A stretch of 64,000 bases of DNA from DASTCZ01 sp963704455 (GTDB lineage: Bacteria; Acidobacteriota; Terriglobia; Acidiferrales; UBA7541): positions 1,426,001 to 1,490,000 of the forward strand of contig OY969905.1 in the NCBI GenBank assembly GCA_963704455.1, in the 5' to 3' direction. Position numbers and translations under genes: made by a program. Every line of letters begins with the position of its first letter. Position 1 is the stretch's first letter. Below the pieces are notes generated by a model that searched no databases, was not told the origin of the DNA, and saw only the letters and a program-made list of their open reading frames with translations. Positions 1-7,463 of the stretch are shown here, piece by piece.

Positions 1-538
1 TTTCGGGTGACGACTTCGTCAAAGCATTCAGAAGATTGATTCCCTGATTGGCGTAGTTCTCCGTCTGCTGAATCTTCTGCGCTTGGCCGGGTCCGGGGTT
101 TCCGATTTGGTGACCGGAAACCATCGCCATCACGGGAAGCGCATCCGGGTCATTTGCATTAATCTGGAGCGCCTTCTGCGCGGCAGCGCCAGCTCTATCG
201 CCATCTCCCTGCTGGAAGTAGGCCATCGCGAGCTGTGCGTACACCTTTCCAGCGCAGCGGCCGGTCGGATACTTCTTCAAATAGTCGTTGGAATCACTCG
301 CCACCTGCTTCGGGTCGGTTGACTTGCCCATGACTTTCTTGCAAGCGGTATCCTCGACGGGATCCACTGCAGGCGTCGGAGCCGTCTGCGCGGGCGGCGC
401 GGCCTGCCCTTGCTGGGCCTGTCCCATCCCCTGTGACTGGCCCATTCCCTGCGACTGCCCCATTTGCGCACGCGCCACCGGTAAAATCACAACCGCCGCG
501 AGCGCGACCACCAAGAATTTCAGAATCGTATTCTTCAT
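1..538 (-). CDS. Secreted TPR-like protein (partial, 3' end outside window)
   Basis: The gene reads right to left from ATG at 538 and runs off the window edge, leaving about 179 codons. It opens with a clear signal peptide (MKNTILKFLVVALAAVVILP, then cleavage near ARA-Q at about residue 25). A low-complexity Gly/Met/Gln/Ser stretch (GMGQSQGMGQ) follows, then a segment at about residues 60-125 with helix-turn-helix spacing and alanines typical of tetratricopeptide repeats (YAQLAMAYFQQGDGDRAGAA). A purine-rich ribosome site (AAAGGAAAAG) sits just before the ATG. It lies 69 bases downstream of another minus-strand secreted TPR protein, so the two may be co-transcribed. A role in envelope protein assembly is inferred only from the fold; the exact function is unknown. 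Confidence 0.8.
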   Translation of the reverse strand, partial: MKNTILKFLVVALAAVVILPVARAQMGQSQGMGQSQGMGQAQQGQAAPPAQTAPTPAVDPVEDTACKKVMGKSTDPKQVASDSNDYLKKYPTGRCAGKVYAQLAMAYFQQGDGDRAGAAAQKALQINANDPDALPVMAMVSGHQIGNPGPGQAQKIQQTENYANQGINLLNALTKSSPE

Positions 539-607
539 TTTGCTCTTTTCCTTTCCACCCTAAGATTAAGCCCAACCATTATACGACGAAACGAGTACTC
601 ATTTAAG

Positions 608-2392
608 TTACGGATTTTTCTGCGCGCAGGGATCACCCTCCGCTTGCTTCGGGACATACTCCTTGTCAATGCCCTTCTGAGCCGCCTGCCGCGCGCGTTC
701 GGGAAGGCCTGGAACGGCCAGCGCCGCGCGATATTCCGCAACGGCTTTCTCCCGGTCACATTCACCGTCATGGATGCGGCCCAAATAGATGTGCGACATT
801 GACAGAATTTCAGGATCGGCAACCGCGCCGCTCACGGAGGGTTGCGTCAGGCTTACGAATAAGTCCTTGGCGCGATCTTTCTGATTCTGGAAAGCCGCCG
901 CGAGGGCCAGGCCGTATGTTGCGCGCGGCGTGCCGGGCCAGCGCTCCAGGACTTTTTCAAAAACGGCCTGCGCGCCGGGGCCATCCTGCGCCGTCAGAAG
1001 GCGTTCACCGCTCTGAAGCATGCGATCGCGCTCCGCGGCATCGGCGGCATCCGCGCTGACCGGAGCCGGTTGCACAGCCGGCGAAAATTGAATCGCCTGC
1101 ACTCGCTTCAATTCCGCAGCGAGGTCAACGCCTTTGGACAGGTCCGGAAAATAATACGACATCGCGGGATCATCCTGCTGGAACTTTACGAGTTGCGCGG
1201 CGAGCGGGCGCACGAGAACAAAACCTTCGGCGTCGGCGGCATCCATGGCGCGCTCGCGCTGGCCGGGCGACATGCGATCGAGCTGAATCTCAACCGCTTT
1301 GATAAGGCATTCGGCATAGAAGCCGGTGATATCGTCGCGAAACTCGCGAGGCAGGCGGGGGGCGCGCGCGGCGGAAATCATAATCGCGCGCGCGGGCATA
1401 ACGGCGCCGGGGAATTTCGCGGGCAACGGGTCGAGCAGAAAATGCAGAAAAGCATAGCGGAGATCGCTCAGCGAAACATTTTCACCGTTCAGCACAATCG
1501 AGTAGGCATCGCCATAGGCGCGGAAATTAGTGCTCACTCCGGCGAGCGGCTCAACGTACACCGTGAAGGTTCGGGGACTATCCGAATTAAAGACTTCCCG
1601 GAGATAGCCCATGGTCTTCTGCACGATTTGCGTAATTGGGCCTTGCAATTGCGCGATGCCATTGACGTAGGAAGGCTCGACGCGCTTCCAAGCTTCGTCC
1701 ACTCTCGCTTCCTTATAAAACTTCACGAGGAGCGGGTTGAAATCCTCAATGGTGAGCACATCGGGCGGCAATTCCTCGTGGTGGAAGGTGTAGGAAAAGC
1801 TTGGCGGCGGGCCGACAACCAGCCCAAATGAAATGAATCGCGAAAGCGTCGCGGCGCGGTCGGCGCTCTGGTGCTTCCCAAGATACTCGTGAAGGTCGTC
1901 GGTGACCGGCCCCTGGTGGTGCGCCATCTCATCGGCGACGGACTTCCATGCGGTGGGCAGATCCCCTGACCCAGAGCCGGTGTAATAGCCCGCGGCCCAG
2001 AGAGCGCACATGGTGGCGAAGAGTTGCGGGCTGGACTCAATGGTCACCTGCGGCGTGACAGGCCGCATGAGCGGCGGCTGAGGGGCGCCGGGGCGCGCGG
2101 GCGGGGCTTGCTTCTGAGCTTGTGCGCGGAGCGGAGCGACTCCTGAGAGCGTTAGCGCGCACCCAAGCGCGGTGGCGCTGAGTGCGACGAGAAAGTGTGC
2201 GCGAACGCGAGAGTGGCGCGGTGCACGAATTTGGGGAGACAATTGCGACAAGTTCAATTCCGCCTGCCCGAGTGAGGAAGCGCCATGCAAACTATGATGC
2301 AGCTTAGCCGGGCGGCGTCCGTCAAAAAGCAATGTACAGGGCGTGCGGGCTTCCGTCAAGGAAGGGTGGCGATGGATTTGGAGTTCAATCAT
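608..2392 (-). CDS. Secreted protein with C-terminal TPR repeats, function unknown
   Basis: The longest frame gives 594 residues. Residues 67-90 (FLVALSATALGCALTLSGVA) form a signal-peptide-like helix, followed by a Pro/Ala linker (QAPPARPGAPQPP), a large domain I do not recognise (about 110-420), and TPR-like helices at about 445-570 (GAQAVFEKVLERWPGTPRATYGLALA). A 66-residue extension before a signal peptide is odd, so the true start may be later; TTG at 2242 (SPQIRAPRHSRVRAHFLV) would give a normal signal peptide. The longest frame starts on an ATGA overlap with the stop of a repeat-encoded ORF upstream. The neighbour at 538 is another secreted TPR protein on the same strand. Confident as a gene, low confidence in the start and function. 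Confidence 0.8.
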   Translation of the reverse strand: MIELQIHRHPSLTEARTPCTLLFDGRRPAKLHHSLHGASSLGQAELNLSQLSPQIRAPRHSRVRAHFLVALSATALGCALTLSGVAPLRAQAQKQAPPARPGAPQPPLMRPVTPQVTIESSPQLFATMCALWAAGYYTGSGSGDLPTAWKSVADEMAHHQGPVTDDLHEYLGKHQSADRAATLSRFISFGLVVGPPPSFSYTFHHEELPPDVLTIEDFNPLLVKFYKEARVDEAWKRVEPSYVNGIAQLQGPITQIVQKTMGYLREVFNSDSPRTFTVYVEPLAGVSTNFRAYGDAYSIVLNGENVSLSDLRYAFLHFLLDPLPAKFPGAVMPARAIMISAARAPRLPREFRDDITGFYAECLIKAVEIQLDRMSPGQRERAMDAADAEGFVLVRPLAAQLVKFQQDDPAMSYYFPDLSKGVDLAAELKRVQAIQFSPAVQPAPVSADAADAAERDRMLQSGERLLTAQDGPGAQAVFEKVLERWPGTPRATYGLALAAAFQNQKDRAKDLFVSLTQPSVSGAVADPEILSMSHIYLGRIHDGECDREKAVAEYRAALAVPGLPERARQAAQKGIDKEYVPKQAEGDPCAQKNP

Positions 2393-2709
2393 GGGGGGGT
2401 ACCCCCCATCTTTTTGTAAGAGTAGTGCAACAAAGGACTTACGGGAAAAAAGAGCGGTAAGAGTAGTGCAATAAAGGACTTACGGGTTTCTGGATGATTT
2501 TGGCGATAAATCATTCCATCTAAAAGAGTTACGAGCGCGACTGCACTGAAACTGTGCAACACTCGCGGTAAGAGTGTCGCAATAAAGGACTTAGAGGTTT
2601 TTGACGAAATTGAGTGAAGGTAAGTTGCTCGATCTAAAGGATTTACAAAATGAGACGCGGAGATACCTGATCTTCCGGAAGAGTATTCGAATAGTAATCG
2701 AGTGTACAT
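2389..2709 (-). CDS. Putative repeat-encoded ORF, 106 aa (copy A), possibly leaderless
   Basis: This open frame of 106 codons starts at ATG 2709, only 5 nt after a TATAAG hexamer, and covers the whole GTAAG-unit array. Its end (SYKKMGGTPP) is shared with a homologous ORF near 50 kb (SYEKMGGTPP); over the last 66 residues the two are 39/66 identical by my hand alignment. The stop overlaps the ATG of the next longest frame (ATGA). Copy A has 72 nt (24 codons) more than copy B between its ATG and the array, so the frame is kept. Against coding: substitutions are not concentrated at third codon positions and the peptide has no recognisable domain. It may be a transcribed non-coding element that happens to be open. 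Confidence 0.3.
   Translation of the reverse strand: MYTRLLFEYSSGRSGISASHFVNPLDRATYLHSISSKTSKSFIATLLPRVLHSFSAVALVTLLDGMIYRQNHPETRKSFIALLLPLFFPVSPLLHYSYKKMGGTPP
2393..2646 (-). repeat. GTAAG-unit array with terminal G-run/TA/C-run hairpin, copy A
   Basis: Five 27-28 bp units lie at 2416-2442, 2457-2483, 2505-2532, 2568-2594 and 2620-2646. On the plus strand most begin GTAAG and end CTTAC or TTAC, with AAAGGA before the end. Between the third and fourth unit is a TGCAC...GTGCA inverted repeat with a 7-nt loop. The array ends at 2394-2407 with the palindrome GGGGGGTACCCCCC. The element aligns without gaps to 49960-50213 (constant offset 47567): unit-to-unit steps are 41, 48 and 63 in both copies, and the palindrome lies 16 bases from the first unit in both. 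Function unknown; it lies directly upstream of a minus-strand gene in both places. Confidence 0.8.
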
Positions 2710-2714
2710 TTTTA

Positions 2715-2743
2715 CTTATAACATAGCTTTTGGCGAAATGCAA
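2715..2743 (-). promoter_or_regulatory. Sigma70-like promoter upstream of element A
   Basis: Read on the minus strand: TTGCAT at 2743-2738, a 17-nt spacer, then TATAAG at 2720-2715, followed after 5 nt by an ATG at 2709. The -10 matches 5/6 of TATAAT; the -35 is weak. The same layout with perfect hexamers is seen for element B at 50210-50238, which is the main support for this one. Confidence 0.5.
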
Positions 2744-2867
2744 GGGAAATCTGAAGTTTCTTCGGAGATGCGGTCTTGTTTGCCAAAGTGGGAAAGCGTG
2801 GTTCGCCGGGAGGGTCAAAACACCCACTCCTAATGGCTGCGGCGGGGCATTATCTGCTTCACATGCC

Positions 2868-3911
2868 CTATCTGCCGTGGATTTTCATGTCCACGAGTTC
2901 GTCCGGACTTAGATTCTTGATTCCGCGTGCCTGCAGTTCCCTTACCCATTCCGGAGTGACGCCATGAATCCGCATGTTCACCAACTCGTCCGCGGAGAGA
3001 TGATCGTACCCGGCATCCTTAAATCCTCGAACGTATTCAACGGTGACCCCATGAATTCGCAGGTTCACAAGATCGTCCATGCTTGGCCGTCTGACACCAA
3101 GCCCTGCAAGTCCGCGGGCAAATTCCGGACGGACATCATGGATTCGCATGTTCACAAGGTCATCCGCACTGACCCGGTCGTACCCAAGCCCGTGCAAAGC
3201 GCCTGCCAACTCCGGCCTGACGTCATGGATCTTAAGATTGACCAGTTCATCGGAGGAGAGCTTTCCGAGTCCCTGTTCGCTCATCGCTTGCGTGTAATCG
3301 GGGTTCACATCATGAATGCGAAGATTTACGATATCGTCGGGATCCGGCCTCTTTCCCACGGAGCTCAACATTGCTTTCAAATAGTCTATCGAGACGTTGT
3401 GGATCGAGAGATTCTCCAATTGATTGATGCTCACGCTGCTGAAACCTGTAGACCGCACCTGCTGCACGAACGCGATCCCGATGTTGCGCCGCGCGAAGCC
3501 GAAACACTCATCAACGGACAATCCGGGATATCCGAGCCCAGACATCTGCCGCCGAAAATCTTCGCGGCACGCGAACCGGAACGTCCCGGAACCGGACTCA
3601 CCGCTGAAATGCCCATCAAGCGTGACCGTTCCCGCTTCGCGATTCAGGTCGCAGTGCACGACCGATTTTCCGAGTTGGTCCTCGCACACGTGCAGAGCCC
3701 GGAACTTCGCGAGGCTGTCGGACTCGCTCCAATTTGAATTTGACGTTGCGGTGTGCATTCGTGCTTCAAACCGGAAAGAATCGCGCGCCTCGCTGTAGGT
3801 CATGCGCCATTCGCCACTTAAAGTGTCATCGCCGCTCAGGTGTCCGGTGAATGCGATTGCAAATACCAGCGCCACAGCACCCACGAGGATCGCCGGTCTA
3901 ATGAGCTTCAT
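2868..3911 (-). CDS. Membrane-anchored or secreted protein with seven 29-residue IHGV repeats
   Basis: A start at ATG 3911 (MKLIRPAILVGAVALVFAIA) is chosen over the upstream GTG because a GGAGG box lies 8 nt before it. The 347-residue product has an N-terminal signal/anchor helix, then a domain at about 30-130 beginning LSGEWRMTYS, with two cysteines and short strands (VTLDGHFSGESGSGTFRF). The rest is seven tandem 29-residue units with the core LVNLRIHGV or LVNMRIHDV followed by P/Y/A-rich helices. Such units are known to me from Acidobacteria and Planctomycetes proteins, often next to BlaR1-type peptidases; no such gene is adjacent here. A protein-protein interaction role is a guess. The repeats are too diverged to be a recent DNA expansion. 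Confidence 0.85.
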   Translation of the reverse strand: MKLIRPAILVGAVALVFAIAFTGHLSGDDTLSGEWRMTYSEARDSFRFEARMHTATSNSNWSESDSLAKFRALHVCEDQLGKSVVHCDLNREAGTVTLDGHFSGESGSGTFRFACREDFRRQMSGLGYPGLSVDECFGFARRNIGIAFVQQVRSTGFSSVSINQLENLSIHNVSIDYLKAMLSSVGKRPDPDDIVNLRIHDVNPDYTQAMSEQGLGKLSSDELVNLKIHDVRPELAGALHGLGYDRVSADDLVNMRIHDVRPEFARGLAGLGVRRPSMDDLVNLRIHGVTVEYVRGFKDAGYDHLSADELVNMRIHGVTPEWVRELQARGIKNLSPDELVDMKIHGR

Positions 3912-4127
3912 TGCTTGGGCCTCCACATATAGAAAGAGACGCTCCGCGATACCGTTTTGTCACACTCCTTTCTGTACGGTGGACAATGAGTCCCGCTGGC
4001 AGGAGAACCGGCGGGGGCATATTGTGGGGGATCAGTAGCGCTGGAGTGAAAAGGGTACCCAGCGTTGGTTCGCCCGGGGGATTTCAATTTTCTATGTGCG
4101 AGAAAATGAGTTCTCCGGGCGGACTGA

Positions 4128-4763
4128 TTATTTTGACGGAGGCTGTTTGGGGAGTCGCTTTAGTTTGGGAGGGGAGGGGGAATTCACCTCTTCGACTTCC
4201 TTCTCAAAGGCAAGTGCGTCATCCAAAGATCGGCAGCATATCTCGGAGTAATTAGTGCCTTTGGTGCGAATTACGACGGCGAAGCTTGTGTGTGGATCGT
4301 CCGGCCCTCGCCTTTGCGGATCCGTGGGAACATCAAGAAAACCCACGATCCGCTCGCCGATTATTATCCCGAATTCATTCTTTCTGGGTTTTCGCTCGGT
4401 GACCCTCAGCGTCTTAAGCTTTTCTTGTAGATAATCGGTTGCAAAAGGCCCCGTAAACAGGTCCGCGTAGCACAGGATGATGAACTCGCCGTCAGGCGCG
4501 GCATGTGTGCTGCCGTAAAAACCAACATAGACCAGCTTTCCATTGTTGTCTTTGATTTTTACGGGGTTAAATCCGTCACCATCCGTCAGGAAACTGTCCC
4601 AAAGGCTCCCTCCGAATCCTGATGTTTTCTCCGGCGGAATACATCTAAACAAGGGCGTTGACCTGGCAGCGGTGACCCCAGGACCGAACCAAATTGTAAT
4701 CATGATCAAGATAAGAAGAGGAACACGGCGAGCGTATTTGAGTTCGCGCAGGTTAGTCGCCAT
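4128..4763 (-). CDS. Secreted hypothetical protein
   Basis: This 211-residue protein starts at ATG 4763 with an AAAGG ribosome site 8 nt upstream. Residues 14-32 (VPLLILIMITIWFGPGVTAA) form a signal peptide or anchor. The body contains single cysteines near residues 41, 99 and a CC pair near 173-174, and ends in a Lys/Pro-rich tail (SPPKLKRLPKQPP). I do not recognise a family. It lies downstream of a larger secreted protein on the same strand (4929-6185) and both have the same 30-bp box in front, so they may be co-regulated. Confidence 0.7.
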   Translation of the reverse strand: MATNLRELKYARRVPLLILIMITIWFGPGVTAARSTPLFRCIPPEKTSGFGGSLWDSFLTDGDGFNPVKIKDNNGKLVYVGFYGSTHAAPDGEFIILCYADLFTGPFATDYLQEKLKTLRVTERKPRKNEFGIIIGERIVGFLDVPTDPQRRGPDDPHTSFAVVIRTKGTNYSEICCRSLDDALAFEKEVEEVNSPSPPKLKRLPKQPPSK

Positions 4764-4832
4764 CTGTTTACCTTTCCCAGTGAGTTGGCACCCTTTCCAA
4801 ATAAATCCTTCTTCGGCCCTCTAAAAGAGATG

Positions 4833-4862
4833 ATACCACCGAGGGTCGTCACCGGGGAGTAA
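4833..4862 (-). promoter_or_regulatory. Shared 30-bp upstream box, copy 1
   Basis: This 30-bp sequence, with core CACCGAGGGTCGTCACCGG on the plus strand, is 28/30 identical to one at 6195-6224. Read on the minus strand it ends in TGG-TATCAT, an extended -10-like sequence. It lies about 70 bp upstream of the gene starting at 4763. Confidence 0.5.
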
Positions 4863-4928
4863 CCGTCACCGCCATGAGAAAGAGGAGCCTGAATCCGAAC
4901 CCCTAAAATCGATGGGTTCGCGTCCCGC

Positions 4929-6185
4929 CTAATAGACGATTCGACCAGTCGATCGAACCTTTAGCTTAACAGTGAGAATGTGCGCGTGATTGGCGACAAC
5001 CAAAACGTTGCGCGTGGTGGAGGCTTTGAAGTTCGCCATCTTAATGGTGATCATATAAGTTGCAGGTGGCACATCTGGAACAGAATATGAGCCGTCCGAA
5101 TTGGATCGAAGCGTGAGTATGGTCTTTTTAGTAGATTGGTTTGTAAGAGCGATCGTGGCGCCGACAATCGCTTTGCCATCTTCGTCAAGAACGAACCCAG
5201 AGATTATTCCTGTTGGAAGCCCAGCGGCTTTGCGAAGCGTTTTCAGAATGCTAAGCAAGTCTCCATCATCTGGGTAGTGAAAATTGATGAACTGCCAGCC
5301 TTCGCCTTTTTGCTCTATCTCAGCGAACACTACGGGCTCGTCACTCTTCTTGCCTGAGCTCAGGCTGTGGACCCCGACCCAATAGCTGCATTTCATCTGA
5401 GTGATCTTCGCCACCACGTAACTTTCATCGGGATCCTGGCTGTTAAGAAAAGGGTCGAAGTCGAGCCCCACAATCTCCCTGGCCTTGGCTTGGGCCTCGG
5501 AGTCTTCTTTCAGCGCGCGAAAAAGCTCGGGGCCAAATGCGGCAGGTTTTTCTTTAAGAGCAATTTCCATCGAGGGCTTTGCGTTATCCCTTAAAGCTAT
5601 GGGGACATACCAGTCATAGAATTCCTGGACGAAGTTCGCGAGTGATGCGGGGGCTTCTTGGGGATTTTGTGCCTGTGCGATTCGCTTTACTTCACTTGCG
5701 TCAATGACGTGCCGAACTTCCAACTTAAAACGGCAGCAGCTTTGGTGTCCAAATGTCCGGTAATGTCCGTCGATGAACAACGCGACGATGGTGAACTGTA
5801 TTTCGGCAGCTTTGTTTTTCTTTAGGATCTTCTTGACTCTCTCGTACAAGGGATCGCCGGGATTGAAGTTGTCTCCTCGAGATGCCGGCAATGCAATCAC
5901 ATCCTCATCACTTGATTTGGATTCTTTGCAGGACGGGTCAAAGTAGATGCAGCCCTCAATCGAGCAAGCTTCCTCTACAGTTGTGGTCACTACTTTCCCG
6001 TCGTATTGAGCGGGATGCTTCACCAATTCGCAGAAGCTGATTGGCGGATTCGCGGCAGCGCCTGCTGAAGAACTGCCTTGCGTTGAGGCGATCGCTGATG
6101 CGATTAGCGCCAAGCCCAAAAGCAGAATCGCATTCGGCATGTACGGGAGGAACAGCGAATGCAGAAAGGATGTAATTCTCCGCAT
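4929..6185 (-). CDS. Secreted protein with DUF3828-like and carboxypeptidase-regulatory-like domains
   Basis: The 418-residue product has a signal peptide (NAILLLGLALIASAIASTQG, about residues 17-37). Residues 50-160 hold a cysteine-bearing region (SIEGCIYFDPSC). Residues 185-320 resemble DUF3828, with the typical FVQEFYDWYVP start and a short WQFINFHYP near the end. Residues 328-412 form a CarboxypepD_reg-type beta-sandwich (ISGFVLDEDGKAIVGATIAL ... DGSYSVPDVPPATY), common at the surface of Acidobacteria and Bacteroidetes. No Shine-Dalgarno is visible before ATG 6185; a TATTAT hexamer lies 6 nt upstream, so the message may be leaderless, or the start may be ATG 6140. Function beyond the domains is unknown. 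Confidence 0.8.
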   Translation of the reverse strand: MRRITSFLHSLFLPYMPNAILLLGLALIASAIASTQGSSSAGAAANPPISFCELVKHPAQYDGKVVTTTVEEACSIEGCIYFDPSCKESKSSDEDVIALPASRGDNFNPGDPLYERVKKILKKNKAAEIQFTIVALFIDGHYRTFGHQSCCRFKLEVRHVIDASEVKRIAQAQNPQEAPASLANFVQEFYDWYVPIALRDNAKPSMEIALKEKPAAFGPELFRALKEDSEAQAKAREIVGLDFDPFLNSQDPDESYVVAKITQMKCSYWVGVHSLSSGKKSDEPVVFAEIEQKGEGWQFINFHYPDDGDLLSILKTLRKAAGLPTGIISGFVLDEDGKAIVGATIALTNQSTKKTILTLRSNSDGSYSVPDVPPATYMITIKMANFKASTTRNVLVVANHAHILTVKLKVRSTGRIVY

Positions 6186-6194
6186 GAGGAAATA

Positions 6195-6224
6195 ATACCA
6201 CCGAGAGTCGTCACCGGAGAGTAA
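6195..6224 (-). promoter_or_regulatory. Shared 30-bp upstream box, copy 2
   Basis: Copy of the 4833-4862 box with core CACCGAGAGTCGTCACCGG. On the minus strand it ends TGG-TATTAT, an extended -10-like sequence, only 10 nt before the ATG at 6185. A promoter role is inferred from position and sharing, not proven. Confidence 0.5.
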
Positions 6225-6436
6225 TGCAATTCAGTGGATGAACGGCTACGCCCGTTTTTCCTGGCGCGGGATTCTTCGCCCGCCACGGCGAACTCAGAAT
6301 GACAACCAAGACCACTTGCCGCACGAAGATGCGGGCGAGCAGAAAACAAAATAACGGAGTGGGTTATGATAGGGGAATCCGCGGGGCGGCACAAGGAATA
6401 GGCTGCTCTTCGCACTTGCCGCGGCGGAAACCTTCG

Positions 6437-7384
6437 ATGCCTCTTGTGGACCTTCGCCAACTGAGCGCCAGCCAACTCTCTCCGCTGCTGGATGAAGAGG
6501 CCCAGCTTTGGCGCAGCGAGCTGCACTGGGACTATCAGCTTTCCATCGAACTCATCAAACGATTTCTGGAATTGCATTCGCTTGCCGGGGCCGCGGTGGT
6601 CGAGAGCGGCCGCGCGACCGGATATGGCTTTTACGTGGTCGAGGATCACAAGGGGATGCTGGGCGGGCTTTTTGTGACGCCGCGAGTGCCGCAGGTGCCC
6701 GCGGGCGAGCAGATCCTCGCGGACATCATGGAGACGATGCGCGGGACTCCGCAGGTGACGCGCATCGAAGCGCAGTTGATGCCGTTTGGCGCGCCGCTCG
6801 ACCGCGTGCTGGCGTCGCACGGGTTCCGGCTTTACCCGCGGCAATTCATGATCCTGCCGATTGGCGAAAGCGCGGCGGGCGCGGCGCCATCGTCGAAAAC
6901 GGGGCAGCTCTCGGGATTGCGGCTGGAAAAATGGAACGAGCGGCACATGGGGCAGGTGGCGGACCTGATCCATCTCGCGTACGCGAACCACGTGGACGGC
7001 GAAATCAACGACCAGTACCGCAGCCGCGGCGGCGCGATGAAATTCCTGAAAAACATCGTGATGATGCCGGGGTGCGGACAGTTTGAGGCGCAGGCGTCAT
7101 TCGTGCTGCGCGAAGTGGCGAGCGAGCACATCGTGGCGGTGGTGCTCACGTCAATAGTGGCGCCGGGCGTGGGACACACGACGCAGGTCTGCGTGCTGCC
7201 GGGATTTCAGGGGCACGGGATCGGGCGGCGGCTGATGCTGGAATCATTGGCGGCGCTGCGCGGGCTGAAAGCGACGGAGCTTTCACTGACGGTGACGTGC
7301 GCGAATCTGGGAGCGGTAAAGTTGTATGAGAGCTTGGGATTTCGCGTGGTGAAGGTTTTTGCGGCGGGGGTGTGGAAGGGATAG
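6437..7384 (+). CDS. GNAT-family N-acetyltransferase
   Basis: Starting at ATG 6437 (MPLVDLRQLS) the protein is 315 residues; the longer frame from 6299 crosses intergenic sequence and is not used. The C-terminal half carries the GNAT acetyl-CoA binding motif (VCVLPGFQGHGIGRRLM, with Q-G-H-G-I-G) and the usual closing NLGAVKLYESLGFRV motif. The N-terminal half (residues 1-150) looks like a degenerate second GNAT domain, giving the tandem arrangement seen in some members. Substrate cannot be told from sequence. It is followed by convergent nrdR. No strong ribosome site is seen before the chosen start. Confidence 0.85.
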   Translation: MPLVDLRQLSASQLSPLLDEEAQLWRSELHWDYQLSIELIKRFLELHSLAGAAVVESGRATGYGFYVVEDHKGMLGGLFVTPRVPQVPAGEQILADIMETMRGTPQVTRIEAQLMPFGAPLDRVLASHGFRLYPRQFMILPIGESAAGAAPSSKTGQLSGLRLEKWNERHMGQVADLIHLAYANHVDGEINDQYRSRGGAMKFLKNIVMMPGCGQFEAQASFVLREVASEHIVAVVLTSIVAPGVGHTTQVCVLPGFQGHGIGRRLMLESLAALRGLKATELSLTVTCANLGAVKLYESLGFRVVKVFAAGVWKG

Positions 7385-7399
7385 AAGCAAGAAAAGAAT

Positions 7400-7432
7400 T
7401 CACCGCAGAGACACAGAGTAAACGGAGAATGC
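7400..7432. repeat. Short intergenic element of the ACCGCAGAGACACAGAG type
   Basis: The segment ACCGCAGAGACACAGAG followed by a CGGAGAA tail resembles a short dispersed intergenic sequence I recall from many environmental bacterial genomes. Only one copy is in this window, so its repeat status here rests on recollection. Confidence 0.3.
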
Positions 7433-7463
7433 CGGACGGGATTCAAAGCACGATACTGGCAAA

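Noticed and set aside
1070..1831. 253-codon plus-strand frame opposite the TPR protein
   Set aside because: It is antisense to a frame with a signal peptide and TPR repeats, has no ribosome site and no domain.
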